From positions 1 to 46,267 of the forward strand of contig CAMIYC010000025.1 of NCBI GenBank assembly GCA_946402905.1: a stretch of DNA of 46,267 bases. The letters run 5' to 3'. Each line of letters starts with the position of its first letter. Position 1 is the stretch's first letter. The stretch comes from an uncultured Prevotellaceae bacterium (GTDB taxonomy: Bacteria; Bacteroidota; Bacteroidia; Bacteroidales; Bacteroidaceae). The notes beneath the pieces were generated by a model. That model was not told where the DNA came from and searched no databases. It was given only the letters and a program-made list of their open reading frames with translations. The translations under genes and the position numbers were made by a program. Below are positions 8,189 through 17,083 of the stretch, piece by piece.

Positions 8189-10471
8189 ATGACAAACAAG
8201 AAAACACAACTGACAAAGTTTTGCGTCTTGCTTGCAAGCTTGTGCTTCATGTCATGCCATGACATCGCCGACGATGACCATTACAAGGCACCCGACTGGC
8301 TTAAAGGAAACGCATGGGAAGTGCTTGAAAGCGAAGGGAACTACAACATGTTTCTCAAAGCCGTGGAACTGACCGGATTCAAGCCGATTGTCAATGGACA
8401 AAGTGTGCTTACCGTCATGGCACCCAATGATGAGGCGTGGCAGGCTTTCCTACAGCAGAATGGCTACTCCTCCGTAGAAGACATGAATACGAAAGATCCG
8501 GTGGAACTGAAAAAAACAGTGGGCTATCATCTCATGTACTATGCCTATGACTGGGCGAAAATGGTCAATTTCAGACCCAATGAGGGCGACGGGGCCACGG
8601 ACGAGCAAAAACAAAATGCTGCCGGACTGTATTACAAGCACCGCACCAGAAGCGCCGATGGATTGGAACAATATACTGGCAAACTCAACGGAGTGGACAC
8701 CACCGTCACCATCTATCACTACGAGAGATACCTGCCCGTCATGAGCTCCATGCTCTTCTCTACCAAAGGCATCGACGCAAAAGCGAATTATGAGTATTTC
8801 TACCCAAATAGCCAGTGGACGGGGGACAACAACGGATTCAACGTCTCCAATGCAAGCGTCACAGACAACGACGCGGTAGTGACGGATAATGGATACCTCT
8901 ATCACGTCAACCAGGTAGTCAAACCTCTCGAGACGATACATACAACTCTGAAAAACAACCCTAATTACAGCGATTTTGTCAGTCTTTATGACACTTACGC
9001 AGAGCTCACTGAGGCCGACCAGGAGACCAGCACCACGCTGGGAAAGGTGGTCTATGTGCTCACGCATGGAGTGCTGCCTGCCATCGCATGTGAATGGCCT
9101 GTCAGGGATTATCGGATGGTTTCATCTCTCGAACGGAACAGCTATACCATTTTCGCACCTTCCAACCAGGCTATCAACCATTTCTTCACCACCTACTGGA
9201 AACCTGAGAGTGGATACAGGTCGCTCAACCAGCTCGATCCCCTCATCCTGCAATATTTCATCATGCAGTCCTTTGCAAGTGACATGGATCCCGTCTTCCC
9301 GGAGGAAATCAAAAAAGGATTGGTCCAGACGGCATACGGCACACCGGTCAACGTCAACCCCGATGAGGTGGACGACCGGCTCTTCTGCGCCAATGGCGTG
9401 GTTTATGGTATGAACAACATGGAGGCACCGGCCATCTTCTCTTCTGTCGTGGGGCCGGCTTTCCGCGACACCACATACCAATGCTTCATGTATGCACTCG
9501 ACCTGAGCGAACTCGTGCTGTCACTCGCGTCAAACAAGTCGCAATTCGTCACCTTGATGCCTGCCAACCTGCAGTTCAACCAGAATGAACCGCAGATGAG
9601 ACTCAATACCACCACACAGGGAAAGAACCTGGAGGTATACAGCGATGTCGACGGCAATTTCGCCAACATGGGATCCGGACAGGCACGAAGCATCGTCAAT
9701 ATGCACACCGCCTCCAATCTGGCAGAACTCAAAACATCTGGCATACAGGTGGTCGAAACCAACACAGCCTTCAACTATTGGTTTGTCAGAGACGGAAAAA
9801 TCACCACCAGCGCACTCTTCAATGAGCAGCTCAGCCCTACATACCAGGGCTCACCATTCGTACCTTTCCACGAAATCACCAACAACGGACAGGCATGGGA
9901 CAACGGAAGGGCATACAGCTACGACTACCCCAAGCTCTTCGCTGAGGCATCGGGCGACGGACTCACACACCGGCTCGCTGTGGGCAACGACAAAAACTAT
10001 GAGTATTATCTTTTCGCACAGCTGTTGCAGAAAGCCGGACTCGTGGTCAATGGCACCATGCCCACCATCGTCAGCGACGACACACGATACCTGGTCTTTG
10101 TGCCAACTAATGAGGCTATCAAAAACAACATCGCAAATATACCAGGATGCTCCGCTCTGAAAGTAGCCGAGGATTATACCCTCAGCGGAAATCTCTCTTC
10201 CAGCAACAAAACACTGCTGGCCAATTATCTGCGCAACTATTTCGTGTCCTCTCTCATGAATACCATCACCAGTTATCCCTACCCGGGATCTTCCTGTAAA
10301 GGCACATTCTATACAATGGGCAGTGAACACCTCAGTATCGTGGAGAACGGAGGAAGGATCTACGCGGGATTCGACAGCGACAGATTGGTAGGGGTGACAG
10401 AGAAATACTATTGCCTGCCTTTCGCTTTCGCTGATGGATGTATGCACTTCATTGACGGTATCTTACAATAA
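8189..10471 (+). CDS. FAS1 (fasciclin) repeat surface lipoprotein, first gene of the SusCD cluster
   Basis: A 760-residue lipoprotein starting at the ATG at 8189 (MTNKKTQ); the frame extends 20 codons upstream without a signal-like sequence. The lipobox FMSC gives a lipidated Cys23, followed by CHDIADDDHY, an acidic stretch at the place of the Bacteroidota lipoprotein export signal. About four fasciclin-like units follow: one at about 50-150 (VLTVMAPNDEAWQAFL, VGYHLMYYAY), one at about 270-430 (YTIFAPSNQAINHFF, LILQYFIMQSF), a degenerate unit at about 440-580, and one at about 610-760 (YLVFVPTNEAI, LLANYLRNYFV). FAS1 domains mediate adhesion or ligand binding; no enzymatic role is implied. 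Eleven bases separate it from the first SusC gene. Confidence 0.85.
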   Translation: MTNKKTQLTKFCVLLASLCFMSCHDIADDDHYKAPDWLKGNAWEVLESEGNYNMFLKAVELTGFKPIVNGQSVLTVMAPNDEAWQAFLQQNGYSSVEDMNTKDPVELKKTVGYHLMYYAYDWAKMVNFRPNEGDGATDEQKQNAAGLYYKHRTRSADGLEQYTGKLNGVDTTVTIYHYERYLPVMSSMLFSTKGIDAKANYEYFYPNSQWTGDNNGFNVSNASVTDNDAVVTDNGYLYHVNQVVKPLETIHTTLKNNPNYSDFVSLYDTYAELTEADQETSTTLGKVVYVLTHGVLPAIACEWPVRDYRMVSSLERNSYTIFAPSNQAINHFFTTYWKPESGYRSLNQLDPLILQYFIMQSFASDMDPVFPEEIKKGLVQTAYGTPVNVNPDEVDDRLFCANGVVYGMNNMEAPAIFSSVVGPAFRDTTYQCFMYALDLSELVLSLASNKSQFVTLMPANLQFNQNEPQMRLNTTTQGKNLEVYSDVDGNFANMGSGQARSIVNMHTASNLAELKTSGIQVVETNTAFNYWFVRDGKITTSALFNEQLSPTYQGSPFVPFHEITNNGQAWDNGRAYSYDYPKLFAEASGDGLTHRLAVGNDKNYEYYLFAQLLQKAGLVVNGTMPTIVSDDTRYLVFVPTNEAIKNNIANIPGCSALKVAEDYTLSGNLSSSNKTLLANYLRNYFVSSLMNTITSYPYPGSSCKGTFYTMGSEHLSIVENGGRIYAGFDSDRLVGVTEKYYCLPFAFADGCMHFIDGILQ

Positions 10472-10482
10472 AACGAAGCGCC

Positions 10483-13400
10483 ATGAAACAGAAAAAAATA
10501 TTTATCTTCTTAATAACGCTGTTGTGCTCTATGGGCATGATGGCTCAGGAAAAAGTGATCACAGGTAAGGTGACCGAGACGCTCGACAATGGAATGGAAG
10601 AGCCGATCATCGGAGCCAATGTGGTGCTCGTCAATAATCAGAACCGTTATATAAAAGGTGTCGTGACCGACATCGACGGAAATTATTATCTGCAGGTGCC
10701 TGCCGACAGCAAAAACCTCAAGGTAAGGGCCACGTATATCGGTATGAAGGCGCAGACCGTCAATTATAACGGACAGACACAGATCGACTTCAAACTGGTC
10801 AACGAGACCACACTGCAGGAAGTCACCGTCACCGGCACAAGAGGAGGACGAGACGGCATGGGTATCTCACGTATGGAACAGACCTCTTCCGTCCAGAAAG
10901 TCGACCTCTCGGCCATCGTGGAGACTTCGCCCGTCACCTCTGTAGAAGAGGCTCTGCAGGGACAGATTGCCGGCCTCGATATCAACCTCGGTGGTGACCC
11001 GGGTGCAAGGAGCAGTATACGTATACGTGGTACAAGCTCGCTCAGCGCTTCCAACGAGCCGCTCATCGTCATCGATGGCGTGCCGCAGGATGTCGACATC
11101 ACCGAAGACTTCAATTTCTCTACAGCCAATGAGGAAGACTTCGGAGCGTTGCTCAATATAGCACCCGCCAATATCGAGAGCATCGAGGTGCTCAAAGATG
11201 CCTCTGCGACAGCCATCTATGGTACAAAGGGAGCAAACGGCGTGCTCTTGATCAACACCAAACGTGGGTCGCAAGGAAAGACAAAATTTTCTTTCTCCTC
11301 TAAGTTCACAGCAAAAAAAGAGCCTGAGAGCATACCGCTGCTCAACGGAGCACAATATGTGTCGCTCATGCAGGACGCTATATGGAATGCTGCCAATGCC
11401 AAAGGTATCAGCAATGCGGCCAACGAGATGAACATGCTCTTCAATAACGCCGAACTCAATTACGATCCCAGCTATCGCTACTACGACGAGTATAATGTCA
11501 ACACCGACTGGCTGGATGCCGTCAAGCAAGACGCCATCATCACCGACAACAACTTCTCCATGACGGGTGGTGGTGAGAAAGCGGTTTACAAGCTCAATCT
11601 CGGATACTACGACGAGCAAGGCACCACCAAGGGTACCGGAGTGCAGAGACTCTCGGCAGGCATGAAGATCACCTACAACTTCAGCGACCGCCTGCGTGTG
11701 CGCACCGACTTCTCGTTCTCCAATACCAACAAGGATGCCAACGCACTCTCCTCGGTGCGTAACATCGCCATGCAGAAAATGCCCAACCTCAGCCCCTACT
11801 GGATAGACGACGTGACCAAGCAGCCCACCGACGTCTACTTCTCGCGAGATGAGGACTTCCAGGGAGCTTTCACCAGCACCAGCAGCACGAGTGTAAGCTC
11901 GGCCAACTACAACCCCGTGGCCATGGTCAAGGAGGGATACAACAAGACCACACAGCGTGACGAGAAGATGACCATCACGCTGCAATACGACTTCCCCTTC
12001 CACCTGCAGTATCAGGGATGGGTGTCGCTCAACATGCGTACGACCAAGAACAAGCAGTTCCTGCCACAGGAGGCAACAGGTGTGCTGTGGACCAGCAGCT
12101 TCGCCAATATGAGTGTCGATGCCACCACCGACGCTTTCGCCTTGCAGAGCGAGAACAAGCTGATCTATAACAACACCTTCGCCGAGAAGCATAAAATCAT
12201 CGCCACAGGACTGGTCAAGACAGCCGACAACGAGAGCTTCAGCTACACCAGCAGCACTTACGGAAATGCTTCCGCAAGCCTCAGCGACCCTGTCGTGGGT
12301 AGCGTCGTGAGAACTTCGGGGTCGGGCAATTCTGAGCGTAGGTCCATCTCCTTCATCGGACAGGCGGTCTATTCGTACGACAACCGATACGTGCTGCGCG
12401 GCACCATCAACCATGAGGGCAACTCCACCATGGGTAAAGAGAAAAGATGGGGCACCTTCCCGGCCTTCGGTGCTGCCTGGAACATTGAGCAGGAGCACTT
12501 CTGGAGCGACAGCTTCAAAAAATGGTTCAACGAGGGAAAGGTGCGTGTGGGCTATGGATGGTCGGGTACTTCCCCCTCGGGAGCATCTATCTATCTCGGA
12601 GCCTATAAGAGCCTCGGACAGTATATGGACATGCCGGCCATCACACCTGACCGCATGCAGCTCGACAACCTCAAATGGGAGACAACACGTGAGTTCGACT
12701 TCGGTCTCGACTTCCGGTTCTTCGACAGACTGAGCTTCACATTCGACTACTACGACAAGCAGACCAGCGATATGCTGCTCAAGGATACCAAACTGCCTGT
12801 GTCCACCGGATACAGCCAGGTGAAATATATCAACTCGGGCAAGATGAGCAATAAGGGTGTCGAGATGAGATTCGAGTACCAGGTGTTCAGAAATAAAATA
12901 TGGACCATATCCGTCAATGCCAATGTAAGCCGCAATATAAATAAGGTGAAAGAACTGCCCAGCACATGGGTGATGGACAATTACTCTTTTGGCAACGGAA
13001 ATTATGCACTCAGAATCGTAGAGAATGCACCCGTCGGATCGTTTTATGGATATCGCTACCTCGGCGTATACCAGAATGCTGAGCAGACTTATGCGCGCGA
13101 CGCCGCAGGCAATGTGATGTATGACTGGCAGGGGAATGTCATCACCATGAAAAATGGTACCGTACAGGCATATCCCGGCGATGCCATCTACGAGGATATC
13201 AACCACGACGGTGTGATCAATGAGAATGATATCGTATACCTGGGCAACTCCAATCCAAAGTTCTTCGGAGGTGGTGGATTCCAGGTGAGATGGAAAGACC
13301 TCACTCTCACTACATTCTTCTATGGAAGATACGGACAGAAAGTCATCAACGGGGCACGTATCTCACTCGAGAATATGTATGGAAAGAACAATCAGAGCAC

Positions 13401-13746
13401 AGCTGTGCTCCACAGATGGAGAGCTGAAGGCGACGCGACAGACATTCCTCGTGCGCTCTATGGAATGGGATACAACTACTTGGGTAGTGACCGGTTCGTC
13501 GAGGATGCTTCTTTCCTCAGGCTTAAGACACTCTCGCTCAGTTACAACGTACCCAAGAAATGGCTCAAACACTTAGGCATCACCAAACTCAATGTCTTCG
13601 CCACCGGATACGACCTCTTCACATGGACCAAATATAAAGGACAGGATCCGGAAGTCTCCATGCCGTCGGCCACCAGCCTGGTCAGAGACAATGCCACAAC
13701 ACCTGTGTCAAGACGATTCGCACTCGGTATTAACCTCGACTTTTAA
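10483..13746 (+). CDS. SusC/RagA-family TonB-dependent transporter 1
   Basis: A 1087-residue outer-membrane transporter. Signal peptide about 1-21 (ends MMAQ), carboxypeptidase-regulatory-like domain about 25-110 (ITGKVTE...IIGANVVLV...VVTDIDGNYYLQV), then the SusC plug (about 120-265; LQEVTVTGTRGG, EALQGQIAGLDI, SIRIRGTSSL, PLIVIDGVPQDV, IESIEVLKDASATAIYG, GANGVLLINTKRG) and a long C-terminal beta barrel ending with an aromatic residue (RRFALGINLDF). SusC proteins import ligands captured by a SusD lid, powered by TonB. The SusD gene overlaps its stop by one base (TAATG) or starts 11 bases after it. Ligand unknown; no carbohydrate-active enzyme is encoded beside it. Confidence 0.95.
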   Translation: MKQKKIFIFLITLLCSMGMMAQEKVITGKVTETLDNGMEEPIIGANVVLVNNQNRYIKGVVTDIDGNYYLQVPADSKNLKVRATYIGMKAQTVNYNGQTQIDFKLVNETTLQEVTVTGTRGGRDGMGISRMEQTSSVQKVDLSAIVETSPVTSVEEALQGQIAGLDINLGGDPGARSSIRIRGTSSLSASNEPLIVIDGVPQDVDITEDFNFSTANEEDFGALLNIAPANIESIEVLKDASATAIYGTKGANGVLLINTKRGSQGKTKFSFSSKFTAKKEPESIPLLNGAQYVSLMQDAIWNAANAKGISNAANEMNMLFNNAELNYDPSYRYYDEYNVNTDWLDAVKQDAIITDNNFSMTGGGEKAVYKLNLGYYDEQGTTKGTGVQRLSAGMKITYNFSDRLRVRTDFSFSNTNKDANALSSVRNIAMQKMPNLSPYWIDDVTKQPTDVYFSRDEDFQGAFTSTSSTSVSSANYNPVAMVKEGYNKTTQRDEKMTITLQYDFPFHLQYQGWVSLNMRTTKNKQFLPQEATGVLWTSSFANMSVDATTDAFALQSENKLIYNNTFAEKHKIIATGLVKTADNESFSYTSSTYGNASASLSDPVVGSVVRTSGSGNSERRSISFIGQAVYSYDNRYVLRGTINHEGNSTMGKEKRWGTFPAFGAAWNIEQEHFWSDSFKKWFNEGKVRVGYGWSGTSPSGASIYLGAYKSLGQYMDMPAITPDRMQLDNLKWETTREFDFGLDFRFFDRLSFTFDYYDKQTSDMLLKDTKLPVSTGYSQVKYINSGKMSNKGVEMRFEYQVFRNKIWTISVNANVSRNINKVKELPSTWVMDNYSFGNGNYALRIVENAPVGSFYGYRYLGVYQNAEQTYARDAAGNVMYDWQGNVITMKNGTVQAYPGDAIYEDINHDGVINENDIVYLGNSNPKFFGGGGFQVRWKDLTLTTFFYGRYGQKVINGARISLENMYGKNNQSTAVLHRWRAEGDATDIPRALYGMGYNYLGSDRFVEDASFLRLKTLSLSYNVPKKWLKHLGITKLNVFATGYDLFTWTKYKGQDPEVSMPSATSLVRDNATTPVSRRFALGINLDF

Positions 13747-13757
13747 TGCAGATGATC

Positions 13758-15338
13758 ATGAAGAAGAATATATTAGCTATATGGATAATCGGAGCCGTCA
13801 CTCTCACCACGACCACTTCGTGTAACGACTGGCTCGACGTGCTCCCAAACAATGAACAGGTGACCGACGACTACTGGAAGTCGAAAGAAGACGTTGAGGC
13901 TGTCATCGCATCTGGATATTATTATATGAGGCAGTGTGTACCTACATTCATCAAATGGGGAGAGCTCAGAGGTGGATCGCTATATACCATCAACGCCTCT
14001 GACACCAAACTCCAGGACTTTAACATGACACCCACACACTCGCTGTGCAACTGGGCCGACGTGTATAAAGTCATCGGAATGGCCAACTCGGTCATACTCT
14101 ATGCACCCGAAGTGAAGGATGACACCTATTATACTGCCATCCTCAACTCACACTTGGCCGAGGCTTACTTCCTCAGGGCATACTGCTACCTGTTGCTCGC
14201 CAAAAACTTCAAGGAGGTGCCCCTCGTGCTGCAGGCTTATGTCAACGACAATGCAAGCTTCGACCTCGCGAAGTCGAGCGAGAGCGAGATCATCGCACAA
14301 GTGAAAAACGACGTGAAAACGGCACTTGAAACAGGTGCCGCAAAAGGCACTTATGAGCAGGACTGGCAGACTAAAGGCAGGGCTACCAAATGGGCCCTCT
14401 ACGCACTCATGGCCGACGCTTGCCTCTGGAGTGAGGACTATGACCAGTGTATAGAATACTGCGACTTGATACTCAATGCCAACGAAGCTTTCAGACCTGT
14501 TTTCATGACCAACACCAATGACTGGTACACCATGTTCTATCCCGGAAACAGCAATGAGTCCATCTTTGAGCTCAACTGGGATTACTCACAGAACCAGACC
14601 AACAACTTCAATTCGCTCTTCACCGTCAATGCTTCTTCACCGCTCAGGCCCACTACCAGAGCCACGGAGATGATGAAGCAGGAGACTCAGGCCCTCAAAG
14701 ACAACGGTCTCACAGAGGATGGAAGAATGGGGAGAATGCTCATGGCTACCTACGTGCCCGACAATGGACAGGTGATCGCATGGGCCACATCCAACCAGTA
14801 TTATATCTGGAAATATTATGGCACTGACGTGCCTGACATCACAGGTGGAGCACGCGCGCATCAAGACGCCAATTTCATCATCTACCGGGTGGCTGATGTC
14901 ATCCTCACAAAGGCATTGGCTCTCACCATGAAAGGGCAGGGCAATTGGTCGGAGGCCGTCTCTCTCATTAACAGAATACGGAATCGTGCAGGACTGGGCG
15001 ATTTCAAAGACATCGACCCCCAGGCTGCTGACGCATCGCAGCAGATTGCACAGCTCGACGAGTGGACACTCATAGAGGAAATACTCAACCAGCGCGAAAT
15101 GGAATTCATGGCTGAGGGTAAAAGATGGTATGACCTGCTGTGGCTCGGACGCATCGCTGACGGCAAATACAAAACACAGTTCATGACAAAGGTGATGGAA
15201 GGAAACCAGACCACCAACCAGCAGTGGATACAGTCCGTGCTACAGGATCAGAACGCATGGTATATGCCGATACCACAGTCGGATATCGAGCACAACAAAC
15301 TGCTGGAGCAGAACCCGTATTATTCATCATCAAAATAA
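13758..15338 (+). CDS. SusD/RagB-family ligand-binding lipoprotein 1
   Basis: A 526-residue surface lipoprotein, start chosen at ATG 13758 (MKKNILAIW) because the signal peptide begins there; ATGs at 13746 and 13752 are also in frame. The lipobox TTSC gives Cys22, followed by the familiar SusD opening NDWLDVLPNNEQVTDDYW. TPR-like helices carry the SusD hallmarks AEAYFLRAYCYLLLAKNF, RATKWALYALMADACLWSED, and near the C-terminus NRIRNRAGLGDF...EEILNQREMEFMAEGKRWYDLLWLGR. It forms the lid of SusC 1. Its ligand cannot be predicted from sequence. Confidence 0.95.
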   Translation: MKKNILAIWIIGAVTLTTTTSCNDWLDVLPNNEQVTDDYWKSKEDVEAVIASGYYYMRQCVPTFIKWGELRGGSLYTINASDTKLQDFNMTPTHSLCNWADVYKVIGMANSVILYAPEVKDDTYYTAILNSHLAEAYFLRAYCYLLLAKNFKEVPLVLQAYVNDNASFDLAKSSESEIIAQVKNDVKTALETGAAKGTYEQDWQTKGRATKWALYALMADACLWSEDYDQCIEYCDLILNANEAFRPVFMTNTNDWYTMFYPGNSNESIFELNWDYSQNQTNNFNSLFTVNASSPLRPTTRATEMMKQETQALKDNGLTEDGRMGRMLMATYVPDNGQVIAWATSNQYYIWKYYGTDVPDITGGARAHQDANFIIYRVADVILTKALALTMKGQGNWSEAVSLINRIRNRAGLGDFKDIDPQAADASQQIAQLDEWTLIEEILNQREMEFMAEGKRWYDLLWLGRIADGKYKTQFMTKVMEGNQTTNQQWIQSVLQDQNAWYMPIPQSDIEHNKLLEQNPYYSSSK

Positions 15339-15340
15339 CG

Positions 15341-15347
15341 AAAGGAG
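15341..15347 (+). promoter_or_regulatory. Shine-Dalgarno-like site before the second FAS1 lipoprotein
   Basis: AAAGGAG lies 7 bases before the ATG at 15355. Strong purine-rich sites are uncommon before Bacteroidota genes, so this one fixes the start well and may raise expression of this gene within the operon. Confidence 0.5.
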
Positions 15348-15354
15348 TTGACGT

Positions 15355-17067
15355 ATGAATAGAAAACATTTTCTCAACAGGAATATAATCGCTATGGCTG
15401 CCGTCGCAATCATCCTGGCAGCATGCGATAAAGATGTACTCGACATCAATACCGACCCGTTCAAGGACGAGGTCTATGCTACCGCTCTCTCAGCACCGAT
15501 ATCTTCTTTCCTCGAAGAGCAGGAAGGGTATGCTGAGTATGTCAAGGTACTCAAATATGCTAATATGTACAATGCGCTCAACCAGTCGTCCTCTGGTACA
15601 AGTTTCACGGCTTTCGTACCCAACGACGAGGCCATGCGCGAATTCTACAACAGACGTGGGGTGGATAGTTTGCAACAACTCTCTAAGGAGTACCTGAGAC
15701 AGTTCGTGCTCTACCACACTGTAAAAGACTCCATACTGCCGGAAAATTTCGTGCAGAAGAAAACCTTGCAGAATCTCAGTGGAGACGTTATCTCCATCAC
15801 CATCGACTCGCTCAGTGCAGGACAAGCCATACTCAACGGCGAGGGAAGGGTGGTCGAGATGGGACTCAGTGCTTACAACGGAAAGGTGTATGTGCTTTCA
15901 AAAGCCATGACACCCCTCGTCGAGACCATCTATGACAGAGTGGTGGAGAGCGGACGCGCTAATATCATGAGCGAGGCACTCAGAGCCACAGGGTGGAGCG
16001 AAAGACTCAGTGTGGTGGTGGACACTACACTCAACCAAAACCGTGAGAAGGTGATCACACACTATTACTACACGCTGCTTAATGTCTCTGACGAAACCTT
16101 CGCAAAAGCTGGTATAGGGTCTTTTGACCAACTCAAGGCCAAACTGAAGGACATAGACAAAGAGGGACTGAGCGAAGACTCGATCATGAGAAAATACGTG
16201 GGATACCACATCCTCACCAATCAGTATCGCACCGACGAACTCGGAGCAATGCAGGGATCTGACGTCACACGGATCTGGAGCTCCTCGGCTGCCAATCAGG
16301 TCTTCACCGTCACTTACGACAGCCTGGCTACGCAGGAAGCTGAAAAGTATGTGGTCAACAACGCTGGAGAGTCCGCCAGATTCATACCCGGCCAATCGAA
16401 CGTGCTGTCAAAAAATGGGTATGTACACGAACTCGACGCATGGCTCCCCGTGTGGGAACCCGAACAGGCTGCCGTGCTCTGGGATTTTGCCGACTACACA
16501 GAAATCAAAAACATGGTCGATGCCGAATACTATCAGCCAGCTGAACCCACGGCTTCCGAACAGCGATTCCGTGTGGCCACAGCTGCATGCTTCGAGTATG
16601 AGATGGGTGAGTCGGGGAGCAAAAATCACAACTACAGTGATATCGACTATGTGACATGCCGAAGCAATATGAAAAATGCCAACAACAACGACCGCGTCGT
16701 GTTCAATCTCGGATACATGGGAAAGGTGAGCATGAAGACTCCTACCATCGTCAGAGGAAAATACCGCGTCGAACTGACCATCATCTTCATGACTGGCAAT
16801 AACTTTATGCGCCAGCAGAGTGATGGAAACGGTGGCATGCTCAAAATGACTTTCGACGAAAGCGACGACTATACCACGTTCTCCGCACCCTATACCAAGG
16901 TGACAAGCGCGCTGCCTGGAGTATATACCAGTACGATCTACGACGAGATCGAGTTTGCTGAGACTGCTTCACATCAGTTCAGTTTCATCGTGCTCGACCC
17001 GGCGGCAAGCACCAACAGCAATTTCAGCCTGCAGTTTGACTGTATGAAGTTCATACCGATTGAATAA
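15355..17067 (+). CDS. FAS1-domain lipoprotein with C-terminal beta-sandwich-like domain
   Basis: A 570-residue lipoprotein (lipobox LAAC, Cys24). Two fasciclin-like units occupy about 35-195 (YAEYVKVLKYANMYNAL, SFTAFVPNDEAMREFY, LRQFVLYHTVKDSIL) and about 195-370 (IMSEALRATGWSERL, YVGYHILTNQY, LSKNGYVHELDAWL). The C-terminal 190 residues are beta-rich (FRVATAACFEYEM, KYRVELTIIFMTGN, FSFIVLDPAASTNSNFSLQ) and end in a strand FDCMKFIPIE, reminiscent of carbohydrate-binding jelly rolls. Adhesive or ligand-presenting role inferred. It follows SusD 1 by 16 bases and precedes a related gene by 16 bases. Confidence 0.82.
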   Translation: MNRKHFLNRNIIAMAAVAIILAACDKDVLDINTDPFKDEVYATALSAPISSFLEEQEGYAEYVKVLKYANMYNALNQSSSGTSFTAFVPNDEAMREFYNRRGVDSLQQLSKEYLRQFVLYHTVKDSILPENFVQKKTLQNLSGDVISITIDSLSAGQAILNGEGRVVEMGLSAYNGKVYVLSKAMTPLVETIYDRVVESGRANIMSEALRATGWSERLSVVVDTTLNQNREKVITHYYYTLLNVSDETFAKAGIGSFDQLKAKLKDIDKEGLSEDSIMRKYVGYHILTNQYRTDELGAMQGSDVTRIWSSSAANQVFTVTYDSLATQEAEKYVVNNAGESARFIPGQSNVLSKNGYVHELDAWLPVWEPEQAAVLWDFADYTEIKNMVDAEYYQPAEPTASEQRFRVATAACFEYEMGESGSKNHNYSDIDYVTCRSNMKNANNNDRVVFNLGYMGKVSMKTPTIVRGKYRVELTIIFMTGNNFMRQQSDGNGGMLKMTFDESDDYTTFSAPYTKVTSALPGVYTSTIYDEIEFAETASHQFSFIVLDPAASTNSNFSLQFDCMKFIPIE

Positions 17068-17083
17068 TACACCTCAAAGAAAC

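Noticed and set aside
10867..13206. A 779-codon open frame antisense to SusC 1
   Set aside because: It is a shadow of the SusC codon pattern; the sense frame has all SusC motifs and the antisense protein has no recognisable domain or proper start context.
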